NCBI RefSeq assembly: GCF_965118125.1
Contig: NZ_OZ221287.1
Span: 2,542,001-2,606,000 of the forward strand
Length of the DNA stretch: 64,000 nucleotides
Reading direction: 5' to 3'
Source: Pararobbsia alpina_A
GTDB taxonomy: Bacteria > Pseudomonadota > Gammaproteobacteria > Burkholderiales > Burkholderiaceae
In this document: piece after piece, positions 1-8,469 of the stretch
Layout of the letters: the number at the start of each line of letters is the position of its first letter
Position numbering within the stretch: position 1 is the stretch's first letter
Program-made: the position numbers and the translations under genes
Notes under the pieces: generated by a model
What the model saw: the letters and a program-made list of their open reading frames with translations, nothing else
Told to the model about the DNA's origin: nothing
Databases searched by the model: none

Positions 1-1315
1 TGCGCAGACGCGTGACCGCGCCCTTGACCGTGTCGAGTGCCTCGATCTTCGCGATCGCGTCGTTGACGTTCTTCTCGACGGTTTCGTGCGTCAGCAGCAC
101 GATATCGGTCTCGGAACGGCCGTCGGCGCTGACCTCTTCGGACTCTTTCTGAAGCAGGGCCTCGATCGAGATATCGCGGTCAGCGAGAATGCGCGTGATA
201 TTGGCCAGCACGCCCGTGACGTCGGCGACGCGCAGGCGCAGGTAGTAGCTGCTCGTGATCTCGGTGATCGGCAGGATCGGCGTGTCCGACAGGCGGTCCG
301 GCTGGAACGCCAGGTGCGGCACGCGATTGTTCGGATCAGCCGTATGCAGACGCGTAACGTCGACGAGATCGGCCACCACCGCCGAAGCCGTCGGTTCGGC
401 GCCCGCGCCCTTGCCGTAGTACAGCGTCGAGCCGACCGCATCGCCCTGCACGACGATCGCGTTCATCGCGCCTTCGACATTGGCGATCAGGCGCTTCGAC
501 GGGATCAGTGTCGGATGCACACGCAGTTCGATACCGCTTGCCGCACGCCGCGCAATGCCGAGCAGCTTGATGCGGTAACCGAGTTCCTCGGCGTACTTGA
601 TGTCGATCGAATCGAGCTTGCTGATGCCTTCGACGTGCGCGCGGTCGAACTGAACCGGCACGCCGAACGCGATCGCGCTCATGATCGTGACCTTGTGCGC
701 CGCGTCGACGCCTTCGATATCGAACGTCGGATCGGCCTCGGCATAGCCGAGCCGCTGTGCATCGGCGAGCGCCGTCGCGAAGTCGACGCCGCGATCGCGC
801 ATCGACGACAGAATGAAGTTCGTCGTGCCGTTGATGATGCCCGCGATCCATTCGATGCGGTTCGCCGTCAGGCCTTCGCGCAGCGCCTTGATGATCGGCA
901 CGCCGCCCGCAACGGCCGCTTCAAACGCGACCATCACGCCGCGCTCGCGCGCCGCTTCGAAGATCTCCGTGCCATGCACCGCGAGCAGCGCCTTGTTGGC
1001 CGTCACGACGTGCTTGCCGTTGCGAATCGCGCGCAGCACGAGTTCGCGGGCGATACCCGTGCCGCCGATGGTTTCGACGACGATATCGACCGTCGGATCA
1101 TCGACGACCGCATCGCCGTCGGTGTCGACGGGCACGCGCGCGGCGTCATCGCCGAGCCCGGCACGCGCCTTGGCCACGTCGCGCACGGCCACGCGGGTGA
1201 TTTCGATGCCGCGTCCGGCGCGGCGCCTGATTTCTTCCTGATTGCGTTTGAGGACGTCGTGCGTCCCCTTGCCCACCGTGCCGAAACCCAGCAGGCCAAT
1301 TTTGATTGATTCCAT
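1..1315 (-). CDS. hom: Homoserine dehydrogenase, 3' end cut by window edge
   Basis: NAD(P)-dependent homoserine dehydrogenase reduces aspartate semialdehyde to homoserine, the branch point to threonine and methionine, in the cytoplasm. The reading frame begins MESIKIGLLGFGTVGKG, with the Rossmann glycine motif at residues 10-17. TANKALLA lies near residue 105 and the family signature NGTTNFILSSM near 162-172. A C-terminal ACT domain (about residues 355-430) fits threonine feedback control. 438 codons are visible, so only a few C-terminal residues are lost beyond base 1. The gene lies 11 bp downstream of alaA on the same strand, as in many betaproteobacteria, so the two are probably co-transcribed. 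The start is the only ATG that keeps the full Rossmann strand. Confidence 0.95.
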   Translation of the reverse strand, partial: MESIKIGLLGFGTVGKGTHDVLKRNQEEIRRRAGRGIEITRVAVRDVAKARAGLGDDAARVPVDTDGDAVVDDPTVDIVVETIGGTGIARELVLRAIRNGKHVVTANKALLAVHGTEIFEAARERGVMVAFEAAVAGGVPIIKALREGLTANRIEWIAGIINGTTNFILSSMRDRGVDFATALADAQRLGYAEADPTFDIEGVDAAHKVTIMSAIAFGVPVQFDRAHVEGISKLDSIDIKYAEELGYRIKLLGIARRAASGIELRVHPTLIPSKRLIANVEGAMNAIVVQGDAVGSTLYYGKGAGAEPTASAVVADLVDVTRLHTADPNNRVPHLAFQPDRLSDTPILPITEITSSYYLRLRVADVTGVLANITRILADRDISIEALLQKESEEVSADGRSETDIVLLTHETVEKNVNDAIAKIEALDTVKGAVTRLR

Positions 1316-1326
1316 CTAGCTTCGGT

Positions 1327-2583
1327 CTATTGGTTTGATGCGACGACCGCTCGCAGCGGCCTGGCGTGACGCTTCCGGTAGCCGTCGAGGAACCGTGCGA
1401 TGCGATTGATCGATTCGGTCAGGTCATCCACATTGGGCAGGAACACGACCCGGAAGTGGTCGGGCTGCGCCCAGTTGAAACCTGTGCCCTGGACGAGCAG
1501 CACGCGCTCCTCGAGCAGCAGCTCGAGGATGAATTGCTGGTCGTCTTCGATCGGGTACATGACCGGGTCGAGCTTCGGGAACATGTACAACGCGGCTTTC
1601 GGTTTCACGCAGGTGACGCCCGGAATGGCCGTCAGCAGTTCATAGGCAAGCTCGCGCTGCCGGTACAAGCGTCCACCCGGAACGATCAGATCGTTGATGC
1701 TCTGGTGGCCGCCCAATGCGGTCTGTATCGCGTATTGACCGGGTACGTTCGGACACAGCCGCATTGACGAGAGGATGTTCAGCCCCTCGATATAGTCTTT
1801 CGCGCCGCGCTTGTCGCCCGACACGGTCATCCAGCCGGCGCGGTAGCCGCAGGATCGGTAGGCCTTCGACAGGCCGTTGAACGTGATCGTCAGCACGTCG
1901 TCGGACAGTGCGCCGATCGAGGTGTGCGTCTCGCCGTCGTAAATGATCTTGTCGTAGATCTCGTCGGCGTAAATGATGAGCTGATTGCGGCGTGCGATCT
2001 CGACGATCTCCTTGAGGAGTTCGTCCGGATACAGCGCGCCCGTGGGGTTGTTCGGGTTGATCACGACGATCGCCTTCGTGTTCGGCGTGATCTTCTTGCG
2101 AATGTCGTCGAGATCGGGCAGCCAGCCGCTCGCTTCATCGCAGACGTAGTGCACGGGCTGGCCCGCCGACAGCGACACCGCCGCCGTCCACAGCGGATAG
2201 TCAGGCGCCGGGATCAGCACTTCGTCGCCTTCGTTGAGCAGCGCCTGCATCGCCATCACAATGAGTTCCGATGCGCCGTTGCCGATATAGATATCGTCGA
2301 GATCCACACCCGGGATCTTCTTTTCCTGGGTGTAGTGCATGATCGCCTTGCGCGCCGAGAACACCCCTTTCGAATCCGAATAGCCCGACGACGCGGGCAG
2401 ATTGCGGATCATGTCCTGAACGATTTCGTCAGGCGCATCGAAGCCGAACGGCGCGAGATTGCCGATATTGAGCTTGATGATGCGATGACCCTCTTCCTCA
2501 AGTCGCTTGGCGTGATCGAGCACCGGACCACGGATGTCGTAGCAGACGTTGAGGAGCTTGTTGGACTTGAGAATGGGCTTCAC
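1327..2583 (-). CDS. alaA: Glutamate-pyruvate aminotransferase AlaA
   Basis: PLP-dependent class I/II aminotransferase, closely resembling Escherichia coli AlaA (YfbQ) throughout. It transfers the amino group of glutamate to pyruvate to make alanine. The PLP lysine is K240 in FNGLSKAYR; INPNNPTG (175-182) and YADEIYDK contact the cofactor. I chose the GTG at 2583 (protein VKPILKSNKLLNVCYDIRGP, 418 residues) because homologues begin exactly there. A longer frame to 2709 adds an Arg-rich stretch that would overlap the divergent gene. No strong Shine-Dalgarno is visible. Head-to-tail with hom (11 bp) and divergent from the Mth938-domain gene across about 100 bp. Confidence 0.93.
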   Translation of the reverse strand: MKPILKSNKLLNVCYDIRGPVLDHAKRLEEEGHRIIKLNIGNLAPFGFDAPDEIVQDMIRNLPASSGYSDSKGVFSARKAIMHYTQEKKIPGVDLDDIYIGNGASELIVMAMQALLNEGDEVLIPAPDYPLWTAAVSLSAGQPVHYVCDEASGWLPDLDDIRKKITPNTKAIVVINPNNPTGALYPDELLKEIVEIARRNQLIIYADEIYDKIIYDGETHTSIGALSDDVLTITFNGLSKAYRSCGYRAGWMTVSGDKRGAKDYIEGLNILSSMRLCPNVPGQYAIQTALGGHQSINDLIVPGGRLYRQRELAYELLTAIPGVTCVKPKAALYMFPKLDPVMYPIEDDQQFILELLLEERVLLVQGTGFNWAQPDHFRVVFLPNVDDLTESINRIARFLDGYRKRHARPLRAVVASNQ

Positions 2584-2684
2584 GGGCGGGCACCGGTTAA
2601 AATCGTGGTCTGACCGATTATGACATGCTTCGCCGCGCGTTCTACCCGCCTGTCGCGGGTTGTCGCCTCTTTGGGATTTTTGCC

Positions 2685-3062
2685 TTGAAACTGAGCCAGG
2701 AAACGTCACCGACGACCAACACCATTACTGCGCACGGCGACGGTTACGTCGACGTCAATGCCCAACGCCACACCACCAGTGTGATCGTCGCGCCCGAGGG
2801 CCCGGTGCGCGAATGGCCCGTCTCCTCGTTCGAATCGCTGACCCCCGAACTCTTCGACATGCTCGGTGACGCCACGCCGGAAGTCGTGCTGCTCGGCACG
2901 GGTTCGCGGATCCGCTTCCCCCACCCGCGCCTGACCGCCACGCTGATGAAGCGCGGCATCGGCGTCGAGGCGATGGACAGCGGCGCGGCGTGCCGGACCT
3001 ACAACATCCTGATGCAGGAAGACCGCCGCGTGGTCGCCGCGATTCTGATCGAGGCGGCCTGA
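2685..3062 (+). CDS. Mth938-like domain protein (DUF498/DUF598)
   Basis: Small cytoplasmic protein of the Mth938/NDUFAF3-like fold, about 125 residues. The biochemical role in bacteria is not established. The diagnostic core is GTGSRIRFPHPRL followed by GVEAMDSGAACRTYNIL and VVAAILIEA. I prefer the TTG at 2685 (LKLSQETSP), because homologues in this family of bacteria begin MKLHQD-like at this point. The in-frame ATG at 2625 would add 20 residues that look like untranslated leader. The stop is only 4 bp before arnT, so it is probably the first gene of the arn transcript, although no role in L-Ara4N synthesis is implied by its fold. Confidence 0.8.
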   Translation: MKLSQETSPTTNTITAHGDGYVDVNAQRHTTSVIVAPEGPVREWPVSSFESLTPELFDMLGDATPEVVLLGTGSRIRFPHPRLTATLMKRGIGVEAMDSGAACRTYNILMQEDRRVVAAILIEAA

Positions 3063-3066
3063 GCCT

Positions 3067-4752
3067 ATGTTCGATACGACCGAACGTCAGTTCCTCTCCC
3101 GCGGCGCGCTGTTCCTGTTGCTGATTGCGTTTGCCGTGCTCTGGTTCGCGCCGCTCGACTACCGCCACCTCGTGCCCAGCGATGAAGGCCGTTACGCCGA
3201 AATGGCGCGCGAGATGTTCGTGACCGGCGACTGGATCACGCCGCGCTACAACGGGCTCAAGTACTTCGAGAAGCCGCCGCTGCAGACCTGGGCGAACGCC
3301 CTGACCTACGTCTACTTCGGCATCGGCGCCTGGCAGGCCCGGCTCTACACTGCCCTGACCGGCTTTGCCGGCATCCTGCTGATCGCCTACACCGGCACGC
3401 GGGTGTTCAACCGCTCGGTCGGCTTTTTCGCGGGACTCGCGCTCGCCGCCTCGCCGTACTGGTTCGGCATGGGGCACTTCGACACGCTCGACATGGGGCT
3501 GTCGTTCTGGATGGAGCTCACGTTCTGCAGCCTGCTGCTCGCCCAGCGCGCCCATATTTCGCCATGGAAGACCCGCTTCTGGATGTGGGCCTGCTGGGCG
3601 TCGATGGCGCTCGCCGTGCTGTCCAAGGGACTGATCGGCGTGATTCTGCCGGGTGCCGTGCTCGTGATCTACACAGGGCTCGCACGCGACTGGGCGCTCT
3701 GGCGGCGTCTCTATCTGGGCAGCGGCATCGTGCTCTTCTTCGCGATCACCGTGCCGTGGTTCGTGCTGGTCGAGCAGCGCAACCCCGGTTTCCTGAACTT
3801 TTTCTTTATCGTCCAGCAGTTCGAGCGCTATCTGACGCCTGCACAGAACCGCCCGGGCCCGTTTTACTACTTCGTGCCGATCCTGCTCGCCGGCTTCCTG
3901 CCGTGGCTGTCGCTCACCTGGCAAAGCGTGCGATACACGTGGCGCATGCAGCGCCAGAACAACGGGTTCTCGCCCGTGCTGCTGCTCGTAGTCTGGATTG
4001 CTTTCATTTTCCTTTTCTTCAGCGCGTCGCACTCTAAACTGCTGTCTTATGTGTTGCCGGTCGCCCCGGCGATCGCGCTGCTGATCGGCGTGTATCTGCC
4101 GCACGTCGAGCGGCCCCAGCTGCACCGGCACCTGATCGGGTATGCGGTGCTGCTCGTGGTCGGCTGTTTCGGCGCGCTCGCCCTGCTCAGCGCGGGCGAT
4201 AGCCGCACGCCGAACGTGCTGTACCGGGTGTATCTGATCTGGGTCTACGCCGCGCTCATCGTCGGCCTGCTGACAATCGGGCTCGCGCTGCTCAAGCTGC
4301 GCGCATCGCGCACTGGCGCGACCGGCCCGGCGCTGGTAATCTTCGCCGCCGCGTGGGTGCTGCTGATCAGCATTGCGGGCAATGGCTATGAAGTCTTTGC
4401 CGTACAACGTTCGGGCGCGCTGATGGCGCCGGCCATCCGGGCCGCGCTGGCGAAAATGCCGCCGGACGCGCCGTTCTACGGGGTCAGGACGCTCGACCAC
4501 ACGATTCCGTTCTATGTCGGTCACACGACGATCATGGTCGAAGGTGCGGACGAGCTGCAGTACGGCGTGTCCGTCGAGCCCCAGAAATGGGTCCCGACCA
4601 TGGATGAATGGAAGGCGCGCTGGAGCCGCGATCCTGCTGCTATGGCGCTGATGTCTCCGGAAACGTATGCCCAACTGTCGAAGGACGGTGTGCCGATGAC
4701 CGTGATCGCACGCGACACCCGCCGCGTCGTGGTCGTAAAACCGAATCCATGA
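3067..4752 (+). CDS. arnT: ArnT, L-Ara4N transferase to lipid A
   Basis: Inner-membrane glycosyltransferase of the PMT/GT83 superfamily. It moves 4-amino-4-deoxy-L-arabinose from undecaprenyl phosphate to lipid A on the periplasmic face, giving resistance to polymyxin and cationic peptides. 561 residues, near the usual 550. The first transmembrane helix is at about 13-30. The periplasmic catalytic loop PSDEGRYAEMAREM follows at 37-50, with the acidic pair D39-E40. FEKPPLQTW lies next, then about ten more hydrophobic helices and a soluble C-terminal periplasmic domain from about residue 450. The stop overlaps the start of the SMR-type gene (ATGA), so translation is coupled. Confidence 0.93.
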   Translation: MFDTTERQFLSRGALFLLLIAFAVLWFAPLDYRHLVPSDEGRYAEMAREMFVTGDWITPRYNGLKYFEKPPLQTWANALTYVYFGIGAWQARLYTALTGFAGILLIAYTGTRVFNRSVGFFAGLALAASPYWFGMGHFDTLDMGLSFWMELTFCSLLLAQRAHISPWKTRFWMWACWASMALAVLSKGLIGVILPGAVLVIYTGLARDWALWRRLYLGSGIVLFFAITVPWFVLVEQRNPGFLNFFFIVQQFERYLTPAQNRPGPFYYFVPILLAGFLPWLSLTWQSVRYTWRMQRQNNGFSPVLLLVVWIAFIFLFFSASHSKLLSYVLPVAPAIALLIGVYLPHVERPQLHRHLIGYAVLLVVGCFGALALLSAGDSRTPNVLYRVYLIWVYAALIVGLLTIGLALLKLRASRTGATGPALVIFAAAWVLLISIAGNGYEVFAVQRSGALMAPAIRAALAKMPPDAPFYGVRTLDHTIPFYVGHTTIMVEGADELQYGVSVEPQKWVPTMDEWKARWSRDPAAMALMSPETYAQLSKDGVPMTVIARDTRRVVVVKPNP

Positions 4753-5120
4753 ATCCGATTTCCCTGACTTGTATCCTGATCGGCGTCGCGCTCAACGCGG
4801 GCGCCCAATTGCTGCTCAAGGCCGGCGTGCGCGCGGTCGGCCACTTCGAATTCACGACGGCCAATATCCTCCCGATCGGCCTGAAAGTTGCCACGCAATG
4901 GCCGATCATCGGCGGGCTCGCCTGCTATGTCATCAGCGTCGTCGTGTGGATCGTCGGTCTGTCGCGCGTGGACGTCTCGATTGCGTATCCGATGCTCTCG
5001 CTGGGGTATGTGGTCAATGCGTTTCTCGCGTGGTACCTGTTCGGCGAAGTGCTGTCGATCCAGAAGCTCGCGGGCATCGCCATCATCCTGGTCGGCGTCG
5101 TCATCCTTGCGCGCAGCTGA
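4749..5120 (+). CDS. SMR-type flippase subunit, ArnE/ArnF-like
   Basis: 123-residue integral membrane protein of the EamA/small-multidrug-resistance family with four predicted helices (about 3-20, 43-62, 70-90, 98-120). Position inside the arn locus suggests it carries undecaprenyl-phosphate-L-Ara4N across the inner membrane, the job done in E. coli by the ArnE-ArnF pair. Only one such gene is present here, so it may act as a homodimer, or its partner lies elsewhere. The ATG at 4749 overlaps the arnT stop by 4 bp. Longer in-frame starts upstream lie inside arnT and encode a non-membrane, Arg-rich stretch, so they are rejected. Assignment to ArnE versus ArnF is not possible from sequence alone. 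Confidence 0.85.
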   Translation: MNPISLTCILIGVALNAGAQLLLKAGVRAVGHFEFTTANILPIGLKVATQWPIIGGLACYVISVVVWIVGLSRVDVSIAYPMLSLGYVVNAFLAWYLFGEVLSIQKLAGIAIILVGVVILARS

Positions 5121-5179
5121 GCCGCGGCGCCCGGCGAGAAAGGCGTCCCGTTCAAAGACATAAAACGGGGCTGGCGAGA

Positions 5180-5200
5180 ACCCGGAATCGGATTCCGGGT
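5180..5200 (+). terminator. Perfect hairpin between the SMR gene and arnB
   Basis: A 10-bp perfect stem (ACCCGGAATC against GATTCCGGGT) with a minimal loop lies in the 150-bp gap between the SMR gene and arnB, followed only by CTTTG. It could be a weak or attenuating terminator, or an mRNA stability element separating arnT-SMR from arnBCAAD. The lack of a U-tract argues against a strong terminator. Confidence 0.4.
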
Positions 5201-5270
5201 CTTTGAGGGCAGGTACGTTGCATGCCCGTCCCAGCCCGATATCACTCATTCAGAAGCAGACCTACCGACC

Positions 5271-6413
5271 ATGAGCGAGCCATTCATTCCGTTTGTGAAA
5301 CCCGAGATCGACGAAGAAACCATCGCCGGCGTCGTCGACGTCCTGCGCTCGGGCTGGATCACCACGGGACCGCAGAACCAGAAGTTCGAGGCCGCGCTGT
5401 CGGAGTACGTCGGCGGCCGCCCCGTGCGCACGTTCAACTCGGGCACGGCCACGCTCGAGATCGGCCTGCGCATCGCCGGTGTCGGCGCGGGCGACGAAGT
5501 CATCACGACCCCGCTGTCGTGGGTCGCGACGAGCAACGTGATCTATGAAGTCGGCGCGACGCCCGTGTTTGCCGATATCGACCCGGTCACCCGCAATATC
5601 GACCTCGACCGGCTCGAAGCCAGCATCACGCCGCGCACCAAGGCCATCATCCCCGTCTATCTGGCCGGCCTGCCCGTCGATATGGACCGCCTCTACGCGA
5701 TCGCGCAGCGCTACCGGCTGCGTGTCATCGAAGACGCCGCGCAAGCGTTTGGCTCCACTTGGGGCGGCAAGCGCATCGGCGCTTTCGGCGACATCGTCTC
5801 GTTCAGCTTCCACGCCAACAAGAACCTCACGTCGATCGAGGGCGGCGCCCTCGTGCTCAACGACGCCGACGAGGCGCGCCTGGCCGAGAAGTACCGGCTC
5901 CAGGGCGTCACGCGCTCCGGCTTCGACGGCATGGAGGTCGACGTGCTCGGCGGCAAGTACAACCTGACCGACGTTGCCGCACGCGTCGGACTCGGACAGC
6001 TCGTGCATATCGAACGCTTCACGGCGCGCCGCCGCGAGCTCGCACGCCGCTATCTCGACCAGTTCCGCGATGGCGCGGCGGTACGCGCCGGCGTCGAACT
6101 GCCGGTCGCCGATTTCACGAACTCCAACTGGCACATGTTCCAGATCGTGCTGCCGCTCGAGAAGCTCGGCATGGCGCGTGCCGATTTCATGAGCGAACTC
6201 AAGGATCGTGGCATCGGCAGCGGCGTGCACTATCCTCCGATCCATCTGTTCAAGTTGTACCGCGAGCGCGGGTTCGGGCCCGGCATGTTTCCCCACACCG
6301 AACGCATCGGCGCGTCGATCGTGACGCTGCCGCTGTTCACACAACTCAGCGACGCCGACGTCGATCGCGTCGTCGCTGCCGTCAATGACATCTGCGAGCG
6401 CCGCACGAAATGA
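5271..6413 (+). CDS. arnB: ArnB, UDP-Ara4O aminotransferase
   Basis: PLP-dependent sugar aminotransferase (DegT/DnrJ/EryC1 family). It converts UDP-4-keto-pentose to UDP-L-Ara4N with glutamate as donor, in the cytoplasm. 380 residues, the family's normal size. The PLP lysine is K184 in SFHANKNLTSIEGG; EDAAQAFG (154-161) supplies the aspartate that pairs with the pyridine nitrogen. The N-terminal FVKPEIDEETIAGVVDVLRSGWI is typical. The start at ATG 5271 gives the conserved N-terminus. The stop overlaps the arnC start (ATGA), the first of a run of three such coupled junctions. Confidence 0.95.
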   Translation: MSEPFIPFVKPEIDEETIAGVVDVLRSGWITTGPQNQKFEAALSEYVGGRPVRTFNSGTATLEIGLRIAGVGAGDEVITTPLSWVATSNVIYEVGATPVFADIDPVTRNIDLDRLEASITPRTKAIIPVYLAGLPVDMDRLYAIAQRYRLRVIEDAAQAFGSTWGGKRIGAFGDIVSFSFHANKNLTSIEGGALVLNDADEARLAEKYRLQGVTRSGFDGMEVDVLGGKYNLTDVAARVGLGQLVHIERFTARRRELARRYLDQFRDGAAVRAGVELPVADFTNSNWHMFQIVLPLEKLGMARADFMSELKDRGIGSGVHYPPIHLFKLYRERGFGPGMFPHTERIGASIVTLPLFTQLSDADVDRVVAAVNDICERRTK

Positions 6414-7474
6414 CTGCTACCCTGCAACCCGACGTCTCGATCGTCATCCCGATCTACAACGAAGAAGCGGGCCTCGACGCGCTGTTCACGCGCCTGTACC
6501 CGGCGCTCGACGCGCTGTCGTGCAGCTACGAGATCATCTTCGTCAACGACGGCAGCCGCGACCGCTCGGCGGCGATGCTCGCCGACCAGTGCCATGTGCG
6601 GCCCGACGTGACGCGCGTGGTGCTGCTCAACGGCAACTACGGCCAGCATATGGCGATCCTGGCCGGCTTCGAGCAATCGACCGGCGAGATCGTCGTCACG
6701 CTCGACGCCGACCTGCAGAACCCGCCCGAAGAGATCGGCAAGCTCGTCTCCAAGATGCGCGAGGGCTATGACTACGTCGGCACCATCCGCCGCCAGCGGC
6801 AGGATTCGTTCTTCCGGCGCAAGGCATCGCGCGCGATGAACCGCCTGCGCGAACGCATCACGCGGATCAAGATGACCGATCAGGGTTGCATGCTGCGCGC
6901 CTATAGCCGCCGCATCATCGACACGATCAACCGTTGCGGCGAAGTCAACACGTTCATTCCGGCGCTCGCCTATACGTTCGCGCAAAACCCGGTCGAGATC
7001 GAGGTGGCGCACGAAGAACGGTTTGCGGGCGAATCGAAGTATTCGCTCTACAGCCTGATCCGCCTGAATTTCGACCTGGTGACGGGCTTCTCCGTCGTGC
7101 CGCTGCAGTGGTTGTCGTTTATCGGCGTGGTGCTGTCGCTCGGTTCCGCGGGCCTGTTCCTGCTGCTGTTGATTCGGCGCTTTATCGTCGGCGCGGAAGT
7201 CCAGGGTGTGTTCACGCTGTTCGCCATCACGTTCTTCCTGCTTGGCGTGATCCTGTTTGCACTGGGCCTGCTCGGTGAATATATCGGCCGGATCTACCAG
7301 CAAGTCCGCGCGCGGCCGCGCTACCTGATCGCCGCCGTGCTCGACGAGCGCGCGTCGGTCGTGGCGCAGCATGGCGGCAGCCACCTGGGCGCTTCGTTCC
7401 CGGCCCATGCACAAGGTATTCGTGACGACGACAACGCAAGCCTGCCGTTTGCCTCGCGGGGAAATGGTCAATGA
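6410..7474 (+). CDS. arnC: ArnC, undecaprenyl-phosphate Ara4FN transferase
   Basis: Family GT2 glycosyltransferase that links the formylated sugar Ara4FN to undecaprenyl phosphate at the inner-membrane cytoplasmic face. The GT-A domain has IPIYNEE (13-19), VNDGS (45-49) and the metal-binding LDAD (98-101). Two C-terminal transmembrane helices (about 233-258 and 268-292) anchor it. The 354-residue length is slightly above E. coli ArnC (322) because of a hydrophilic tail after residue 310. Overlaps arnB and arnA by 4 bp each, so strongly coupled in the operon. Confidence 0.94.
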   Translation: MTATLQPDVSIVIPIYNEEAGLDALFTRLYPALDALSCSYEIIFVNDGSRDRSAAMLADQCHVRPDVTRVVLLNGNYGQHMAILAGFEQSTGEIVVTLDADLQNPPEEIGKLVSKMREGYDYVGTIRRQRQDSFFRRKASRAMNRLRERITRIKMTDQGCMLRAYSRRIIDTINRCGEVNTFIPALAYTFAQNPVEIEVAHEERFAGESKYSLYSLIRLNFDLVTGFSVVPLQWLSFIGVVLSLGSAGLFLLLLIRRFIVGAEVQGVFTLFAITFFLLGVILFALGLLGEYIGRIYQQVRARPRYLIAAVLDERASVVAQHGGSHLGASFPAHAQGIRDDDNASLPFASRGNGQ

Positions 7475-8469
7475 CGGCCGGCGCAGAAGCGTCGAAGGCG
7501 ACTTCGCACCTGGCTTCGAACCCGGCGGCGGACGGCGCACCGCGTGCACGCGCGGTCGTTTTCGCGTATCACAATGTCGGCGTGCGGTGCCTGCAGGTGT
7601 TGCTTGCACGCGGCGTCGACGTCGCGCTTGTCGTCACGCATGAGGACAACCCGACCGAGAACATCTGGTTCGGCAGCGTCAATGCCGTCGCCGCCGAGCA
7701 TGGCATCGCGACGATCACGCCCGACGACCCCAAGTCGCCGGCACTGTTCGACGCGGTGCAGGCAGCCCGTCCCGACTTCATCTTTTCCGCGTACTACCGG
7801 CACATGCTGCCGGTGGAAGTGCTGGCGCTCGCGCCGCGCGGCGCCTACAACATGCACGGCTCGCTGCTGCCGAAGTACCGCGGCCGCGTCCCGGTGAACT
7901 GGGCTGTCCTGCACGGCGAAACGGAAACCGGCGCCACCCTGCACGAAATGACGGCCAAGCCCGATGCCGGCCTGCTGATCGGACAGACGGCGGTGCCGAT
8001 CCTGCCCGACGACACGGCAGGCCAGGTGTTCGACAAGGTCACGGTCGCCGCGGAGCAGACGCTCTGGCGCGTGCTGCCCGGCTTGCTCGACGGCACCGCG
8101 CCGCGGCTGCCGAACGAGCGCGAAAAAGGCAGCTACTTCGGCGGGCGCAAGCCCGAAGACGGGCGCATCGACTGGAGCCAGACGGCGCAGCAGGTCTATA
8201 ACCTCGTGCGCGCGGTCGCCCCGCCGTATCCGGGTGCGTTCACGGATGTCGCCGCGCCTGCCGGTACGCTGCGCTTCGTCGTCAACGAGGCGCGCCTTTC
8301 GCACGCTCGTTTCCCGAATTTGCAGCCCGGCTTGCAGGTAGAGGATAATGCGCTCCTTGGCGTGTGCGGGGATGGCCATGCCATCGTGATCCACGAACTC
8401 CTGCACGACGGCCGCGTGATCGACGCAGCCGCATTCGCCGGCCTTACAAACTCTTCTCGTCATTCATGA
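7471..8469 (+). CDS. arnA: ArnA N-terminal half: UDP-L-Ara4N formyltransferase
   Basis: 10-formyl-tetrahydrofolate-dependent formyltransferase, corresponding to residues 1-300 of E. coli ArnA. It formylates UDP-L-Ara4N before transfer to the lipid carrier. Catalytic residues are visible as N127 and H129 in YNMHGSLLPKYRGRVPVNW and D165 in AKPDAGLLIGQ. All are offset by 25 from E. coli N102, H104 and D140, which matches a 25-residue Ala/Ser-rich N-terminal extension. Here the two ArnA activities are separate genes rather than one fusion protein. The start (ATG 7471) overlaps the arnC stop and the end overlaps the decarboxylase start by 4 bp. Confidence 0.92.
   Translation: MTAGAEASKATSHLASNPAADGAPRARAVVFAYHNVGVRCLQVLLARGVDVALVVTHEDNPTENIWFGSVNAVAAEHGIATITPDDPKSPALFDAVQAARPDFIFSAYYRHMLPVEVLALAPRGAYNMHGSLLPKYRGRVPVNWAVLHGETETGATLHEMTAKPDAGLLIGQTAVPILPDDTAGQVFDKVTVAAEQTLWRVLPGLLDGTAPRLPNEREKGSYFGGRKPEDGRIDWSQTAQQVYNLVRAVAPPYPGAFTDVAAPAGTLRFVVNEARLSHARFPNLQPGLQVEDNALLGVCGDGHAIVIHELLHDGRVIDAAAFAGLTNSSRHS

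Noticed and set aside
2755..4674. 639-residue minus-strand frame opposite arnT
   Set aside because: Low-complexity, Glu/Arg/His-rich, no domain, and fully antisense to arnT.
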